A DNA stretch of 64,000 bases from Pararhizobium qamdonense (lineage in GTDB: Bacteria > Pseudomonadota > Alphaproteobacteria > Rhizobiales > Rhizobiaceae): the NCBI RefSeq assembly GCF_029277445.1, contig NZ_CP119566.1, positions 3,598,001-3,662,000 on the forward strand, in the 5' to 3' direction. The notes beneath the pieces are model-generated. The model was not told the DNA's origin and did not search any database. It saw nothing but the letters and a program-made list of their open reading frames with translations. This document shows, one piece after another, positions 1 through 8,966 of this stretch. The translations under genes were made by a program, and so were the position numbers. Position 1 is the stretch's first letter. Each line of letters opens with the position of its first letter.

Positions 1-16
1 GCCAAGCCCCTCCCCG

Positions 17-1279
17 TCAGCCGCGTGACGGCAGCAGCATGCAGTCGTAGGAGTGCTGCTTCAGCCAGTTGCAGGCGGCATCCGCCTCGTCGCGGCTGTC
101 GAACCCGACGAACCGGGCGCGGTAGATGGTGCCGGCCCCTTGGCCGACGGCTTCCGTATAGGGTGAGGCTGATTTCAGCGTATGGCCGGCAACGGAGCGT
201 GCCTGCGCCAAAAGTGCCCGCGCGGCTTCCTGCGTCGGTGCCGCTGAAATCTGGATCTGCCAGGCACCGGCGGGCAAGATATCCGCCGTCTTTTCCAACT
301 CGTCCATGACGGCCGGGCGCTCGGCCGGGATTGTCGCGTGCGACGAGGCGATCAGTGCGGCAACGGCGTCGCCGCCCCGGCGCTTGGGGGCGGCAAAGGG
401 CAATGGGACATCGGACGCACCGAGCGCTGCCACCTCGACCGCGCCACCGGTCTTGGCCGCAGCGAGCAGCGCGCGGCTGCCTGCGTTCGACGCCTTGCCC
501 AGATGACGGTCGAGAAGGGCTGCCATCTTGTTGTCGCGGCTTTTTGCCGTGCGGCCGCCGAGCACCACGCCGACCACACGCCGGTTGCCATGGCGCACGG
601 CGCTGACCAGGTTGAAGCCGGAGGCATTGGTATAGCCGGTCTTGATCCCGTCCATGCCGTCATAGCGATACATCAGATTGTTATGGCCACGCACCTTGCG
701 GCCGCGAAACATGAAGCTCTGCGTCGCAAACAGCCTGTATTCCCTTGGGAAATCCCGCATCAGCGCGATGGCAAGCGTGGACATGTCGCGCGCCGTGGTC
801 ACCTGGGCCGAGGCCGGCAAGCCGGAGGCATTGATGAAGACGGTGCGGCTCATGCCGAGCTGGCGCGCCTTTTTCGTCATCATCTGGGCAAATCTCGCTT
901 CCGTGCCGCCGAGCTTTTCCGCCATGGCGGCCGCAGCATCGTTGCCCGAGCGCACGATCATGCCCAGCACTGCCTCGCGCACCGTCAGTTTCATCCCGGC
1001 CTTCAGCCCCAGCCGCATCGGCGGCTTGGCCGCCGCCGTCTTCGACACCTTGATCGTGCTATCCCAATCGATCGTGCCGCGATGAAGCGCCTCGAAAGCA
1101 AGATAGAGCGACATCATCTTGGTGAGCGAGGCCGGATGATTGAGCGTGTCTGGATTTTCCGAGGACAGCACCTTGCCGGTGCGGGCATCGATGATGATTG
1201 CGGCACTGCCGGCCAAGGCCACGGACGGCGCAAGCGCGAATGTCAATATTGCCAAAAGCAGGCAGCGGAAGGTCATCAT
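17..1279 (-). CDS. D-alanyl-D-alanine carboxypeptidase with C-terminal SPOR domain
   Basis: Penicillin-binding-protein-type serine peptidase that trims the terminal D-Ala from peptidoglycan stem peptides in the periplasm. The 420-residue product starts with a signal peptide (about residues 1-23, ending ALA-G). It has all three active-site motifs of peptidase S11: SLTK (Ser51/Lys54), SGN (111-113) and KTG (213-215). A proline/alanine-rich linker leads to a SPOR-like domain (about 337-418), which in this family binds denuded glycan at the division site. The frame stays open 74 codons further upstream, but I chose the ATG at 1279 because it begins the signal peptide and follows a GAGGGGG ribosome-binding site. 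Function of both domains is inferred from family; the motifs are seen directly. Confidence 0.93.
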   Translation of the reverse strand: MMTFRCLLLAILTFALAPSVALAGSAAIIIDARTGKVLSSENPDTLNHPASLTKMMSLYLAFEALHRGTIDWDSTIKVSKTAAAKPPMRLGLKAGMKLTVREAVLGMIVRSGNDAAAAMAEKLGGTEARFAQMMTKKARQLGMSRTVFINASGLPASAQVTTARDMSTLAIALMRDFPREYRLFATQSFMFRGRKVRGHNNLMYRYDGMDGIKTGYTNASGFNLVSAVRHGNRRVVGVVLGGRTAKSRDNKMAALLDRHLGKASNAGSRALLAAAKTGGAVEVAALGASDVPLPFAAPKRRGGDAVAALIASSHATIPAERPAVMDELEKTADILPAGAWQIQISAAPTQEAARALLAQARSVAGHTLKSASPYTEAVGQGAGTIYRARFVGFDSRDEADAACNWLKQHSYDCMLLPSRG

Positions 1280-1601
1280 GCCGGTCCCCCTCAATCGCAC
1301 CGGCAAGCAGGCGCCGTGCGTCATAGGGAGACAGAGCCGTGTCTTTGCTGCAACTTTGCGGCCGATTGCGTTTATACGGCACAACTTTTGTCCGGCTGGT
1401 AAACGAAGATTTAACACGGACACCGTCCGGGCGGGACCAAAGCCGCCAGCCAACAGGCTTCCACCAAGGCTCCGGGCGGCAATCCTGTTCATTTGCTGCA
1501 AGGTTCAGTTGTCGCGGGAACCAAACGCCCCTCGCCGCGTTATTCGGGCACGCCGCATAACCGTTTGAAAAAGCGGCCGGTTCATTGCAAGGAGAGACAT
1601 C

Positions 1602-1679
1602 ATGGGACGCGGAATTCTACTTTGGCTGCTGGGGGTTCCGATCCCCATTATTATACTTCTCGCCCTCTTCTTCCGATAG
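1602..1679 (+). CDS. 25-residue hydrophobic membrane peptide
   Basis: A very short gene with a GGAGAG ribosome-binding site five bases before its ATG, ending in TAG eight bases before the start of the next membrane-protein gene. The product begins MGRGILLWLLGVPIP and ends LALFFR, so it is essentially one transmembrane helix with a central Val-Pro-Ile-Pro kink and short polar ends. Peptides beginning MGRGILLWLLG recur in alphaproteobacteria as far as I recall, but no function is known to me. Its spacing suggests translational coupling to the gene at 1688. Small size makes the call depend on the ribosome-binding site and on recollection of relatives. Confidence 0.72.
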   Translation: MGRGILLWLLGVPIPIIILLALFFR

Positions 1680-1687
1680 GTGGCGCG

Positions 1688-2578
1688 ATGACAATCCCGG
1701 TCTCAACGGTGCCAGCCGGCACCACCATCGAATCATCGGATTCCGCTGTCAGCTGGGGTGCAATTATCGCAGGCGCCGTGGCGGCTTCTGCAATCACGGT
1801 CGTTCTGTCGCTGCTCGGATCCGGCATCGGATTGAGCATGGCGTCACCTTTCTCATCCGAAGGCGCATCCCTGACCACATTCGCCATCACCACGGCGATC
1901 TGGCTGATCATCGTGCAATGGGCGTCTGCCGGTTTCGGCGGCTATATTGCCGGACGGCTGCGGACGAAATGGACAGGCGTCAACCGTGACGAAGTGTTTT
2001 TCCGCGATACGGCGCATGGCGTTCTCGCCTGGGCACTGGCCACATTGATCGTAGCCGGTGCTCTGGGGTCGGCCATCTCCGCTACGGTCGGCGCTGGCGT
2101 GCAGGCGACTGCAACGGTGACCGCCGGTGCAACGGCAGCGGGTGCAGCGGCCGCATCTTCGGATGCGGGCAGCAATGCGACATCCTATTTTGTCGATAAT
2201 CTGCTGCGTCCGACAGCCCCGTCGCCTGCAGCTGCAGGCTCTGCCGACGATACGGCAGGACAGGTGTCGCGCATTCTCATCAACAGCGCTGCGAATGGCG
2301 AAATGTCTGCGGGCGACCGCACCTATCTCGACCAACTCGTTGCCTCGCGCACCGGTCTTTCCGAAGCCGATGCCAAGGCCCGCGTTGATGGCGTCCTGAA
2401 AAGCATCGACGATGCCAAGGTTGCCGCGACCGAAGCAGCTGAGACGGCGCGCAAGACCAGTGCATCGGTTGCCCTGTTCGGTGCGTTGTCCCTGCTGATT
2501 GGCGGCTTCGTTGCTGCGGTCGGCGCGGCACTCGGCGGCCGCCAGCGTGACGAAGTTGACGGCGTGCTTGCCCGTTAA
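1688..2578 (+). CDS. multi-pass membrane protein (PhnA-like protein of rhizobia)
   Basis: A 296-residue integral membrane protein of unknown function. Hydrophobic segments lie at about 22-47, 62-88 and 103-130, and a last one near 265-288. Between them is a long Ala/Thr/Ser-rich soluble stretch (about 140-260). The N-terminal part (WGAIIAGA, then FRDTAHG after the second helix) resembles rhizobial proteins often annotated PhnA-like; that name does not imply phosphonate metabolism. The ATG at 1688 is preceded by AGGTGG overlapping the end of the 25-residue peptide gene, so the two are probably co-translated. The open frame extends upstream to 1493, but that part is not hydrophobic and overlaps the small gene in another frame. 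Confidence 0.8.
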   Translation: MTIPVSTVPAGTTIESSDSAVSWGAIIAGAVAASAITVVLSLLGSGIGLSMASPFSSEGASLTTFAITTAIWLIIVQWASAGFGGYIAGRLRTKWTGVNRDEVFFRDTAHGVLAWALATLIVAGALGSAISATVGAGVQATATVTAGATAAGAAAASSDAGSNATSYFVDNLLRPTAPSPAAAGSADDTAGQVSRILINSAANGEMSAGDRTYLDQLVASRTGLSEADAKARVDGVLKSIDDAKVAATEAAETARKTSASVALFGALSLLIGGFVAAVGAALGGRQRDEVDGVLAR

Positions 2579-2603
2579 CGGTGTGGACTGAAACAGTATC
2601 GAA

Positions 2604-2633
2604 GGCGGATTGCGAAAGCAGTCCGCCTTTTTT
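2604..2633 (+). terminator. rho-independent terminator
   Basis: A 10-bp stem (2604-2613 with 2618-2627, one G-T wobble), GAAA loop and a run of six T. It lies 25 bases after the membrane-protein stop codon and ends that two-gene unit. Confidence 0.85.
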
Positions 2634-2724
2634 CTTTGTGCGAAAACCGCATGTGGCAGCGTTCAGCCGGTGTTAACGCCGCCGCCGTTAATGTTGCGCT
2701 GTTCATTTCGACTGGGGAACAGAC

Positions 2725-3765
2725 TTGAAATCCATGCTGCGACAGGCTGTCAAACGCTCGGCCATTACCGCTGGCCTGAACGCTGCATTCGTGTTGCAGG
2801 CCTGTGGCGCCATGCGGCAGGCGCGCGGGCGCGGCGCGATCTTCACGCTGCATCATGTGCGCCCGAAACAGCCGCGCGCCTTCGATCCCAACGCCCATCT
2901 GGAGATCACGCCAGAATTTCTGGAAACGGCGATCATGACGTTGAAGCGCGATGGCTACCGGTTCATCGCGCTTGATGCCCTGCCTGTCCATCTTGCGTCC
3001 AGTGATCCCCAGCCGGTTGCGGTCTTCACGCTGGATGATGGCTACCGCAACAATCTCGACTATGCCGCGCCGGTTTTCTCCCGGCACGGCGTGCCCTTCA
3101 CCGTGTTTGTCGCAGGCGGGTTCATCGACCGCACCCATACGCTCTGGTGGGAAACGCTTGCCGATCTGCTGGAGGGGCAATCCAACCTGACGTTCGATAT
3201 TGGCGCAGGCGAAGAGACTGTCGCGCTTGGCACGCTGCGTGAGAAACAGGCCGTATTCGACCGGTTTGCGGCCTTTCTTCACGCCATCGACGAGGCCACG
3301 GCGATCACCCGTCTCAACCAGACAGCGCAGGCGCTTGGCATCGATCCCATGGGAATAACCGCTGCCCTGACGCTGGACGAAACAGGGCTCAGGCGTCTCA
3401 CTGACAATCCGCTCGCTAGCCTCGGGGCGCATACGATCAGCCATCGCTCGGTGACGCGCCTGAGCGACGTGACGGCCGGCATGGAAATGGAGCATTCAGC
3501 CCGCAGGGTGGAAACGATCACCGGAAACCGGCCGGCATCGCTTGCCTATCCCTATGGTTTTGCCAGCGCCGTTTCTGTGCGCGACCACCGCCTGGCGGCG
3601 TCGCTGGGATTTACGACCGCAGTGACCACGCAGCCGGGAACCCTCTCGGGGACCGCCGGCATGACGGCCCTGCCGCGCATATCTCTGAACGGCCATTTTC
3701 AGAAGGCGCGTTATGTCAGCGCGCTTGCCTCTGGCATTGCCTTCAAACTGATGGGCGCGCGCTGA
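2725..3765 (+). CDS. polysaccharide deacetylase family protein (NodB-like fold)
   Basis: Carbohydrate esterase family 4-type protein, expected to remove N- or O-acetyl groups from a polysaccharide or glycan. In the 346-residue product the first NodB motif is present as TLDDG (Asp104/Asp105) and the second as HTISH (His236/His240), which together form the metal-binding triad. The N-terminus has a moderately hydrophobic segment (residues 13-28) that may anchor it to the membrane. The start is a TTG with a GGGGAA site at good distance; an ATG three codons later lacks good spacing. It stands alone between a terminator and the convergent pdxH gene, so the substrate cannot be read from context. Confidence 0.85.
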   Translation: MKSMLRQAVKRSAITAGLNAAFVLQACGAMRQARGRGAIFTLHHVRPKQPRAFDPNAHLEITPEFLETAIMTLKRDGYRFIALDALPVHLASSDPQPVAVFTLDDGYRNNLDYAAPVFSRHGVPFTVFVAGGFIDRTHTLWWETLADLLEGQSNLTFDIGAGEETVALGTLREKQAVFDRFAAFLHAIDEATAITRLNQTAQALGIDPMGITAALTLDETGLRRLTDNPLASLGAHTISHRSVTRLSDVTAGMEMEHSARRVETITGNRPASLAYPYGFASAVSVRDHRLAASLGFTTAVTTQPGTLSGTAGMTALPRISLNGHFQKARYVSALASGIAFKLMGAR

Positions 3766-3781
3766 GACCCTTCCCTATTCG

Positions 3782-4402
3782 TCAGGGATACATCCGCACC
3801 TTGTTCCAGTCGCCTTCCGCCGCGTCGCGGCGGAATTCGATGCGGTCGTGCAGGCGGAAAGCGCCGTCCTTCCAGAACTCGATCGAGGTCGGCTTGATGC
3901 GGAAACCCGACCAGTGATCGGGGCGCGGAATATCGCCGATGGCGTATTTCAGCGTATATTCGGCAACCGCCTTTTCCAGCGCGAACCGGCTTTCGAGCGG
4001 CCGCGATTGCTTGGAGGCCCAGGCACCGATGCGGCTGCCGCGCGCCCGCGTCTTGTAATATTCGTCGGCCTCCTGGGAGCTGACGATCTCGACAGGGCCG
4101 CGCACCCGGACCTGGCGGCGCAAGGTTTTCCAATGAAAACACATTGCCGCCTTCATATTGCCGAGGATTTCCTGCCCTTTCTGGCTTTCGAAATTGGTGT
4201 AGAACACGAAGCCGCGCTCGTCGAAATCCTTCAACAGCACCATGCGCACATCCGGCAGGCCATCGCCGTCCACCGTCGCCAGCGCCAAGGCATTGGGATC
4301 GTTGATTTCTGCGGCCTGCGCCTCTTTCAGCCATGTGCCAAAAAGGGAAAAGGGCTCATTCTCTTGCGTGAAGTCACCAGTTGTTAACCCAGTCTCACTC
4401 AT
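3782..4402 (-). CDS. pdxH: pyridoxamine 5'-phosphate oxidase
   Basis: FMN-dependent oxidase that converts pyridoxine or pyridoxamine 5'-phosphate to pyridoxal 5'-phosphate, the last step of vitamin B6 synthesis and salvage. The 206-residue product matches the usual length. It shows the FMN-binding stretch [18 protein letters not shown], the [14 protein letters not shown] segment and the C-terminal PP-binding region around WSGFRIKP. The start at 4402 (MSETGL) follows a GGATGG site; an upstream in-frame ATG at 4456 adds 18 residues not typical of the family. It is convergent with the deacetylase gene and divergent from the lipoprotein gene at 4521. Confidence 0.95.
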   Translation of the reverse strand: MSETGLTTGDFTQENEPFSLFGTWLKEAQAAEINDPNALALATVDGDGLPDVRMVLLKDFDERGFVFYTNFESQKGQEILGNMKAAMCFHWKTLRRQVRVRGPVEIVSSQEADEYYKTRARGSRIGAWASKQSRPLESRFALEKAVAEYTLKYAIGDIPRPDHWSGFRIKPTSIEFWKDGAFRLHDRIEFRRDAAEGDWNKVRMYP

Positions 4403-4520
4403 ATTGCCATCCAATGCCGTAATGTGTGGCGCGACGCCGTTTCGCCCGCCGAACAAAAAATGTCAGAGCTCGCACGTTGCGTCTCCGGACCTTGAAGCCG
4501 CTCTTTCCAGTCTGACAGGT

Positions 4521-4976
4521 ATGCCATTGCAAGACATAGCAAAGTGGATCGAGGACAGAAAGGTTTTATCCCGGTTGGGCGGGATTGCCGCACTGTGCCT
4601 GACTGCGACCAGCCTTTCGGGATGCCTCGGCGGCCTCGACTTCTCCGGAACGCCGGATGTCGACAGGACCGTTTCGACAAGCTCGGTTCCGGCTGTGCGC
4701 AGTGACGAAGACAATTCCGATGCCGTCACCGTCAGAAACGCCGTGTCATCGGCCGATGTGACCCGCATGTCCGGAAATCCCATTCCCTGGGCGAATTCCA
4801 GCTCGGGCAGCGCCGGCGTGATCAGCAGCATCGCCGAGGAACAGGTCAACGGCACCACCTGCCGCCGCTTTACCACCACGCGTCATTCCTATCAGGGCAT
4901 CGCCAAATTCGACGGTAACACCTGCCTTCTGGGCAATGGCGAATGGTATCTGACCAGTTTTGGCCCGCGCAGCTGA
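4521..4976 (+). CDS. small surface lipoprotein (RT0821/Lpp0805-like)
   Basis: A 151-residue secreted protein. A hydrophobic segment (about residues 17-32) ends in the lipobox LSGC, so it should be lipidated by the Lgt/Lsp pathway. After a Ser/Thr/Asp-rich linker, the C-terminal third contains CRRFTTTRHSYQGIAKFDG and a second Cys before LLGNGEW, which resembles the RT0821/Lpp0805 surface-protein family. Role unknown. The start at 4521 is the nearest ATG to the signal segment; its AGG ribosome-binding site is weak, and an ATG further upstream is possible. Confidence 0.7.
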   Translation: MPLQDIAKWIEDRKVLSRLGGIAALCLTATSLSGCLGGLDFSGTPDVDRTVSTSSVPAVRSDEDNSDAVTVRNAVSSADVTRMSGNPIPWANSSSGSAGVISSIAEEQVNGTTCRRFTTTRHSYQGIAKFDGNTCLLGNGEWYLTSFGPRS

Positions 4977-5193
4977 TCCTTTGCCGATACCGCCCGTTAA
5001 CCACGCTGCAACAAAGGCGCGGTGGAGGGCGATTTACACAACCGGCGGGCGCCCGCAGCTAACCGGAATTTAAGCAGCCGCTTTACATCATCACCGCAAA
5101 AGGGAGAAAGCCGCCGGTGCGGCTTCCCGATTGTTTCAACAGGCTGAAGCGAACCGCAACATGCGGCCTCGGTCTTCAAGGGCGGTGACAGGC

Positions 5194-6345
5194 ATGCGTG
5201 ATCCCTATTCAGTGCTCGGCGTCAGACGCAATGCCGGACCCGACGAGATCAAGGCCGCCTGGCGCTCCGTGGCGAAAGCCGTGCATCCCGACCAGAACAA
5301 GGACGATCCGCTCGCCACACAGCGCTTTGCCGAGGCCGGGCGCGCCTATGAGGTGCTGAAGGACCCGAAACTGCGCAACCGCTACGACTATGCCCGCCGG
5401 GAAGCCGAACTGCGCCGCATGGAAGACATGAAGCGCAAGGCGCGCGGGTCAGAGGAAGAGACCATCGATCCGGAAACCGCCGAAGACATGATCTCGCGCA
5501 TCTTCGGCGCCGACGATCGGGCAAAGGCCGAGAACGCCCGCCGCGAAGACCGCAAGCCGGCAGCCGCACCGCAGGCCGCCACACCAAAGGCAAAGACGGA
5601 CGCAAAGCCGCAACAAAGGGCCGAACCGAAGTCCGAGGCGAGGCCCGAACCCAAAGCCGAACCCAAGCCCGAACAAAAGGCAGAGGCAGAACTGGAGACC
5701 AGCACCGAAGCGAAGGCCGAACCAGCGGACAAAATGCCGATCTTCGGCGGCTTTCCGCGCGCGGCGGCACCGGCCGCAGACCTGGTTTCGGCCATCGTGC
5801 GGCGGATCCGGGGTGCGGCAAGCAAACCCGCGCTTGAAAAGGTGCCGGATATTTTCTGCGACGTCACGGTTTCGATCGAGGACATTTTCCGCCGCGAAAA
5901 GCCTGTGGCAACGCTGCCCGACGGCCAGACCCTGAAGGTCGCCCTGCCCCTGGGCACCACCGATGGCAGCGTCGTGCGCCTCAAGGAAATGGGCTACCGG
6001 CTGAACGGCATGCAGCGCGGCGATGTCGTCGTTGCGGTGCGCGTGCTTGAGGACGGCCGCTTCCGCACCGATGGCACGGACCTGCGCACCACCCTTCCCG
6101 TCAATATCCAGGACGCAATCCTTGGCTGCGAGACGACGGTCGAAACCCTGACCGGCCCGGTCAGCGTCACCATCCCGGCCTGGTCGGGCTCCGACCACGT
6201 GATCAGGCTGGAAGGCCATGGCCTGCCGGCAGCTGAGGGCAGACGCGGCGACCTTCTGGTGGAACTGCGGCTGATGCTGTGGGAAAAGCCGGACGAAAAG
6301 GTGACCGACCTGATGCGCAGCCTGCGCAACGGCCTGTTCCTGTAA
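5194..6345 (+). CDS. DnaJ-like co-chaperone with low-complexity linker
   Basis: J-domain protein that should stimulate a DnaK-type ATPase. The 383-residue product has an N-terminal J domain with the essential HPD at residues 31-33. A Lys/Glu/Pro/Ala-rich linker (about 105-185, with repeated KAEPKPE-like units) follows, then a DnaJ C-terminal substrate-binding domain. There is no Cys-rich zinc finger, so it is CbpA/type-II-like rather than DnaJ itself. The start MRDPYSVLG at 5194 fits the J domain exactly; an ATG at 5161 would add 11 residues, and neither has a strong ribosome-binding site. The gene precedes fabI in the same direction, with a 252-base gap in which I see no gene. Confidence 0.88.
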   Translation: MRDPYSVLGVRRNAGPDEIKAAWRSVAKAVHPDQNKDDPLATQRFAEAGRAYEVLKDPKLRNRYDYARREAELRRMEDMKRKARGSEEETIDPETAEDMISRIFGADDRAKAENARREDRKPAAAPQAATPKAKTDAKPQQRAEPKSEARPEPKAEPKPEQKAEAELETSTEAKAEPADKMPIFGGFPRAAAPAADLVSAIVRRIRGAASKPALEKVPDIFCDVTVSIEDIFRREKPVATLPDGQTLKVALPLGTTDGSVVRLKEMGYRLNGMQRGDVVVAVRVLEDGRFRTDGTDLRTTLPVNIQDAILGCETTVETLTGPVSVTIPAWSGSDHVIRLEGHGLPAAEGRRGDLLVELRLMLWEKPDEKVTDLMRSLRNGLFL

Positions 6346-6597
6346 CGGTTTTGCGACAAAATCTTGGGATGACGGCGGCCTTTCCGGCTACTGACCCAAT
6401 ATTACGGGGACTAACAGTTCCTGATCTCCCCCGCGCTTGAACCACCGGGACGGCTATGTCATAGCCAATGCTCGAAAAATTCAGAGCCGACGCGACCGCA
6501 AGGGGCGCGAGGGCTCCGGCAAGTTCAACATATGCGCATTTCCAGCCGGCACAGGCCTGGCTGATGAAAGCATAGGCTTTATTGGGGGCATAACATC

Positions 6598-7416
6598 ATG
6601 TCGCAAACATCCGGTCTGATGAAGGGCAAACGCGGCCTCATCATGGGGGTCGCGAACAACCGGTCGATCGCATGGGGCATTGCCAAGGCAATTCACGCGC
6701 AGGGCGGCGAACTGGCATTCACCTATCAGGGCGATGCGCTGAAGAAGCGGGTCGAGCCGCTGGCCGAGGAACTCGGTGCGGTTCTCGCCGGCCATTGCGA
6801 CGTCAGCGACGAGACCACCATCGACGCCGTCTTCGAACATCTGGAAAAGACCTGGGGCAAGATCGACTTCCTCGTGCACGCCATCGGCTTTTCCGACAAG
6901 GACGAACTGACCGGCCGCTATGTCGATACGTCGGCGGCCAACTTTGCCCTGACGATGAACATCTCGGTCTATTCCTTCACCGCCGTTGCACGGCGCGCCG
7001 AAAAGCTGATGACCGATGGCGGCTCGATGCTGACCATGACCTATTACGGCGCCGAAAAGGTGATGCCGAACTACAACGTCATGGGCGTTGCAAAGGCGGC
7101 CCTCGAAGCCAGCGTCAAATATCTTGCCGTCGATCTCGGCCCGAAGAACATCCGCGTCAACGCGATCTCGGCCGGCCCGATCAAGACGCTTGCCGCCTCC
7201 GGCATCGGCGACTTCCGCTATATTCTTAAGTGGAACGAATATAATGCACCGCTGCGCCGCACCGTTACCATCGAGGAAGTCGGCGATGTCGGCCTCTACA
7301 TGCTGTCGGACCTGTCGCGCTCGGTGACCGGCGAGGTCCATCATGCCGATAGCGGCTATCATGTCGTCGGCATGAAGGCGGTCGATGCGCCGGATATCGC
7401 CGTCGTCAAGGACTGA
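6598..7416 (+). CDS. fabI: enoyl-[acyl-carrier-protein] reductase (NADH)
   Basis: Catalyses the last reductive step of each fatty-acid elongation cycle and is the triclosan target family. The 272-residue SDR-fold product has the FabI-type nucleotide motif GVANNRSIAWG (17-27). The catalytic Tyr159 and Lys166 have the Y-x6-K spacing that distinguishes FabI from ordinary SDRs. DLGPKNIRVNAISAGPIKT follows near residue 190. A GGGGG stretch seven bases before the ATG serves as ribosome-binding site. Rhizobia often carry more than one fabI; from this window I cannot tell which copy this is. The phosphatase gene follows after 90 bases, possibly in the same transcript. Confidence 0.95.
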   Translation: MSQTSGLMKGKRGLIMGVANNRSIAWGIAKAIHAQGGELAFTYQGDALKKRVEPLAEELGAVLAGHCDVSDETTIDAVFEHLEKTWGKIDFLVHAIGFSDKDELTGRYVDTSAANFALTMNISVYSFTAVARRAEKLMTDGGSMLTMTYYGAEKVMPNYNVMGVAKAALEASVKYLAVDLGPKNIRVNAISAGPIKTLAASGIGDFRYILKWNEYNAPLRRTVTIEEVGDVGLYMLSDLSRSVTGEVHHADSGYHVVGMKAVDAPDIAVVKD

Positions 7417-7506
7417 CACGCAGACGAAAGCATTCCGGGGCTGCTGTAGAACGGCCGCCCCGGCTCCTGCCTTGGGTCTCAAGGGCCCCTCTCCCGGAGT
7501 TTCTCC

Positions 7507-8091
7507 GTGACCATTTACATGATCCGCCACGGCCAGACCGACTGGAATGCGCAAATCCGCATGCAGGGGCAGAAGGACATTCCGCTCAACGATACCGGCA
7601 GGCGGCAGGCGAGCGGCAATGGCCGCGCCCTTCTCGAGCTTCTGGGACAGGAGGCGGACACATTCGACTTCGTCGCCAGTCCGCTTCACCGCACCCGCGA
7701 GACCATGGAACTCATTCGCGAAGCGATGGGCCTTGCCCGCTCCGGATACCGGATGGACGACCGCTTGAAGGAAGTCTCCTTCGGGGATTGGGAAGGCTAT
7801 ACAATGGCCGAACTCGAGCGGGACATGCCCGAACGTGTCGCCGAGCGGGAATTGTCGAAATGGGATTTCATCCCGCCGGGAGCGGATGCCGAAAGCTATG
7901 AGATCCTGTCATGGCGGGTTGGCGCCTGGCTTTCCAGCGTTTCGGGCCCAACCGTCTGCGTCAGCCATGGCGGCGTCATCCGCACCTTGTTCAAGATATG
8001 CGGCGCAATGGACGCGGAAGAGGCAGCGCTTGGCGCCATCCCTCAGGACCGGATTTTGAAAATTGAGAACGGCACGATCGGCTGGCTCTGA
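7507..8091 (+). CDS. histidine phosphatase family protein
   Basis: Phosphoglycerate-mutase-like phosphatase. The 194-residue product starts at a GTG and carries the catalytic RHG (residues 7-9), DWN nearby, the second Arg in SPLHRTRET, the acid residue region SFGDWEGY and the second His in VSHGGVIR. The branch is usually a broad-specificity phosphatase (PhoE/GpmB-like) rather than a glycolytic mutase. Substrate unknown. It lies downstream of fabI in the same direction, and the palindromic repeat at 8150-8355 follows. Confidence 0.88.
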   Translation: MTIYMIRHGQTDWNAQIRMQGQKDIPLNDTGRRQASGNGRALLELLGQEADTFDFVASPLHRTRETMELIREAMGLARSGYRMDDRLKEVSFGDWEGYTMAELERDMPERVAERELSKWDFIPPGADAESYEILSWRVGAWLSSVSGPTVCVSHGGVIRTLFKICGAMDAEEAALGAIPQDRILKIENGTIGWL

Positions 8092-8149
8092 ACCCAAACC
8101 GACGGCGCAACACTGAACCGGTGGTACCAGACTGCTGCCACTGAATAAG

Positions 8150-8355
8150 CTTGTTTGACGAGAACGATACCTCACTCTCCGTCATCCTCGCCCTTGTGGC
8201 GGGGATCCAGCGACCCGACGTCCGTCGGGTCAAAAGACTCTTTCAGCTCAAGGACTTGAGCTGGCTGGATCCCCGCCACAAGGGCGAGGATGACGGAGAG
8301 TTTTGCAACCCGCTCAATTTCCCCAGTGACCTGCAGGATTGTTAGATAATACCTT
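8150..8355. repeat. intergenic cloverleaf-like palindrome, copy 1
   Basis: Fills the 362-base gap between the phosphatase and DUF1344 genes. A perfect 36-bp inverted repeat (8175-8210 with 8265-8300) encloses two 8-bp hairpins with 4-base loops (8212-8231 and 8244-8263), giving a three-way junction in RNA or single-stranded DNA. Flanking sequence (about 8150-8174 and 8301-8355) is also shared with the copy at 39575-41065. A partial copy lies at 28336-28415. Belongs to the REP/RIME type of rhizobial intergenic repeats; the exact named family is not certain. Confidence 0.9.
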
Positions 8356-8453
8356 TGTTTATCACCAGTCTGCGGCACTGTACCGATGCCGCGAATACAA
8401 TTTCGTACAGGGATCGATAGCGCCGATGCTTGGCGCTTCATCGATCTTTAATC

Positions 8454-8714
8454 TTACTGCACGATTTCCAGATCGTTGATGACGCGCTTGCCGTCAACCT
8501 CGGTGTAGAACACCAGAACCTTGACGCCCGCTTTGAGGCCATCGAAATTGAATTCCTCTGGCGCCTGGTAATTCTTGCCGTCGTCCAGCGACAGGCTCAG
8601 CTTGTCCGTATCGACGCCGGTGATCACGGCTTCGACATCTGCACTTTCGGCGAACGCGGCAAGCGGTGAAAAGAAACCGGCTGCGGCCATCAACGTAGCA
8701 ACGATGAAACGCAT
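8454..8714 (-). CDS. secreted DUF1344 protein
   Basis: An 86-residue exported protein of unknown role. A signal peptide (about 1-22, ending AAFA) precedes a single small beta-rich domain: ADVEAVITGVDTDKLSLSL, then YQAPEEF and a C-terminal VNDLEIVQ-like strand. This is the DUF1344 pattern, common as small periplasmic proteins in rhizobia. The start at 8714 is chosen because it begins the signal peptide and follows GAGGG; the open frame continues upstream for 30 codons of non-conserved sequence. Confidence 0.82.
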   Translation of the reverse strand: MRFIVATLMAAAGFFSPLAAFAESADVEAVITGVDTDKLSLSLDDGKNYQAPEEFNFDGLKAGVKVLVFYTEVDGKRVINDLEIVQ

Positions 8715-8966
8715 CTGTCTTGCCCTCTTCAGTGATTCATTCAATTTTGTTGTGCCCATTATTTGACCCCTGATTGTGGCAAAAATCGCCCGTTGTCGTG
8801 TCATTTAAAATTTTATCGAATTTGGAACGCACATGGTTAACGAAGCCTTGACCGGTCTTTGCCAACCCCTTCCGCAAGCGCAAATTTCATAACAGGATCA
8901 GAGCCTAAAGCCAATCTTAAGACTCCCTCTCTACCGTGAACCGGTTGAATATGAGGTGCATGGCTT

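Noticed and set aside
8175..8300. Cloverleaf-like fold that resembles a tRNA
   Set aside because: The stem is far too long (36 bp), loops are 4 bases, and there is no T-loop or anticodon; it is an intergenic repeat.
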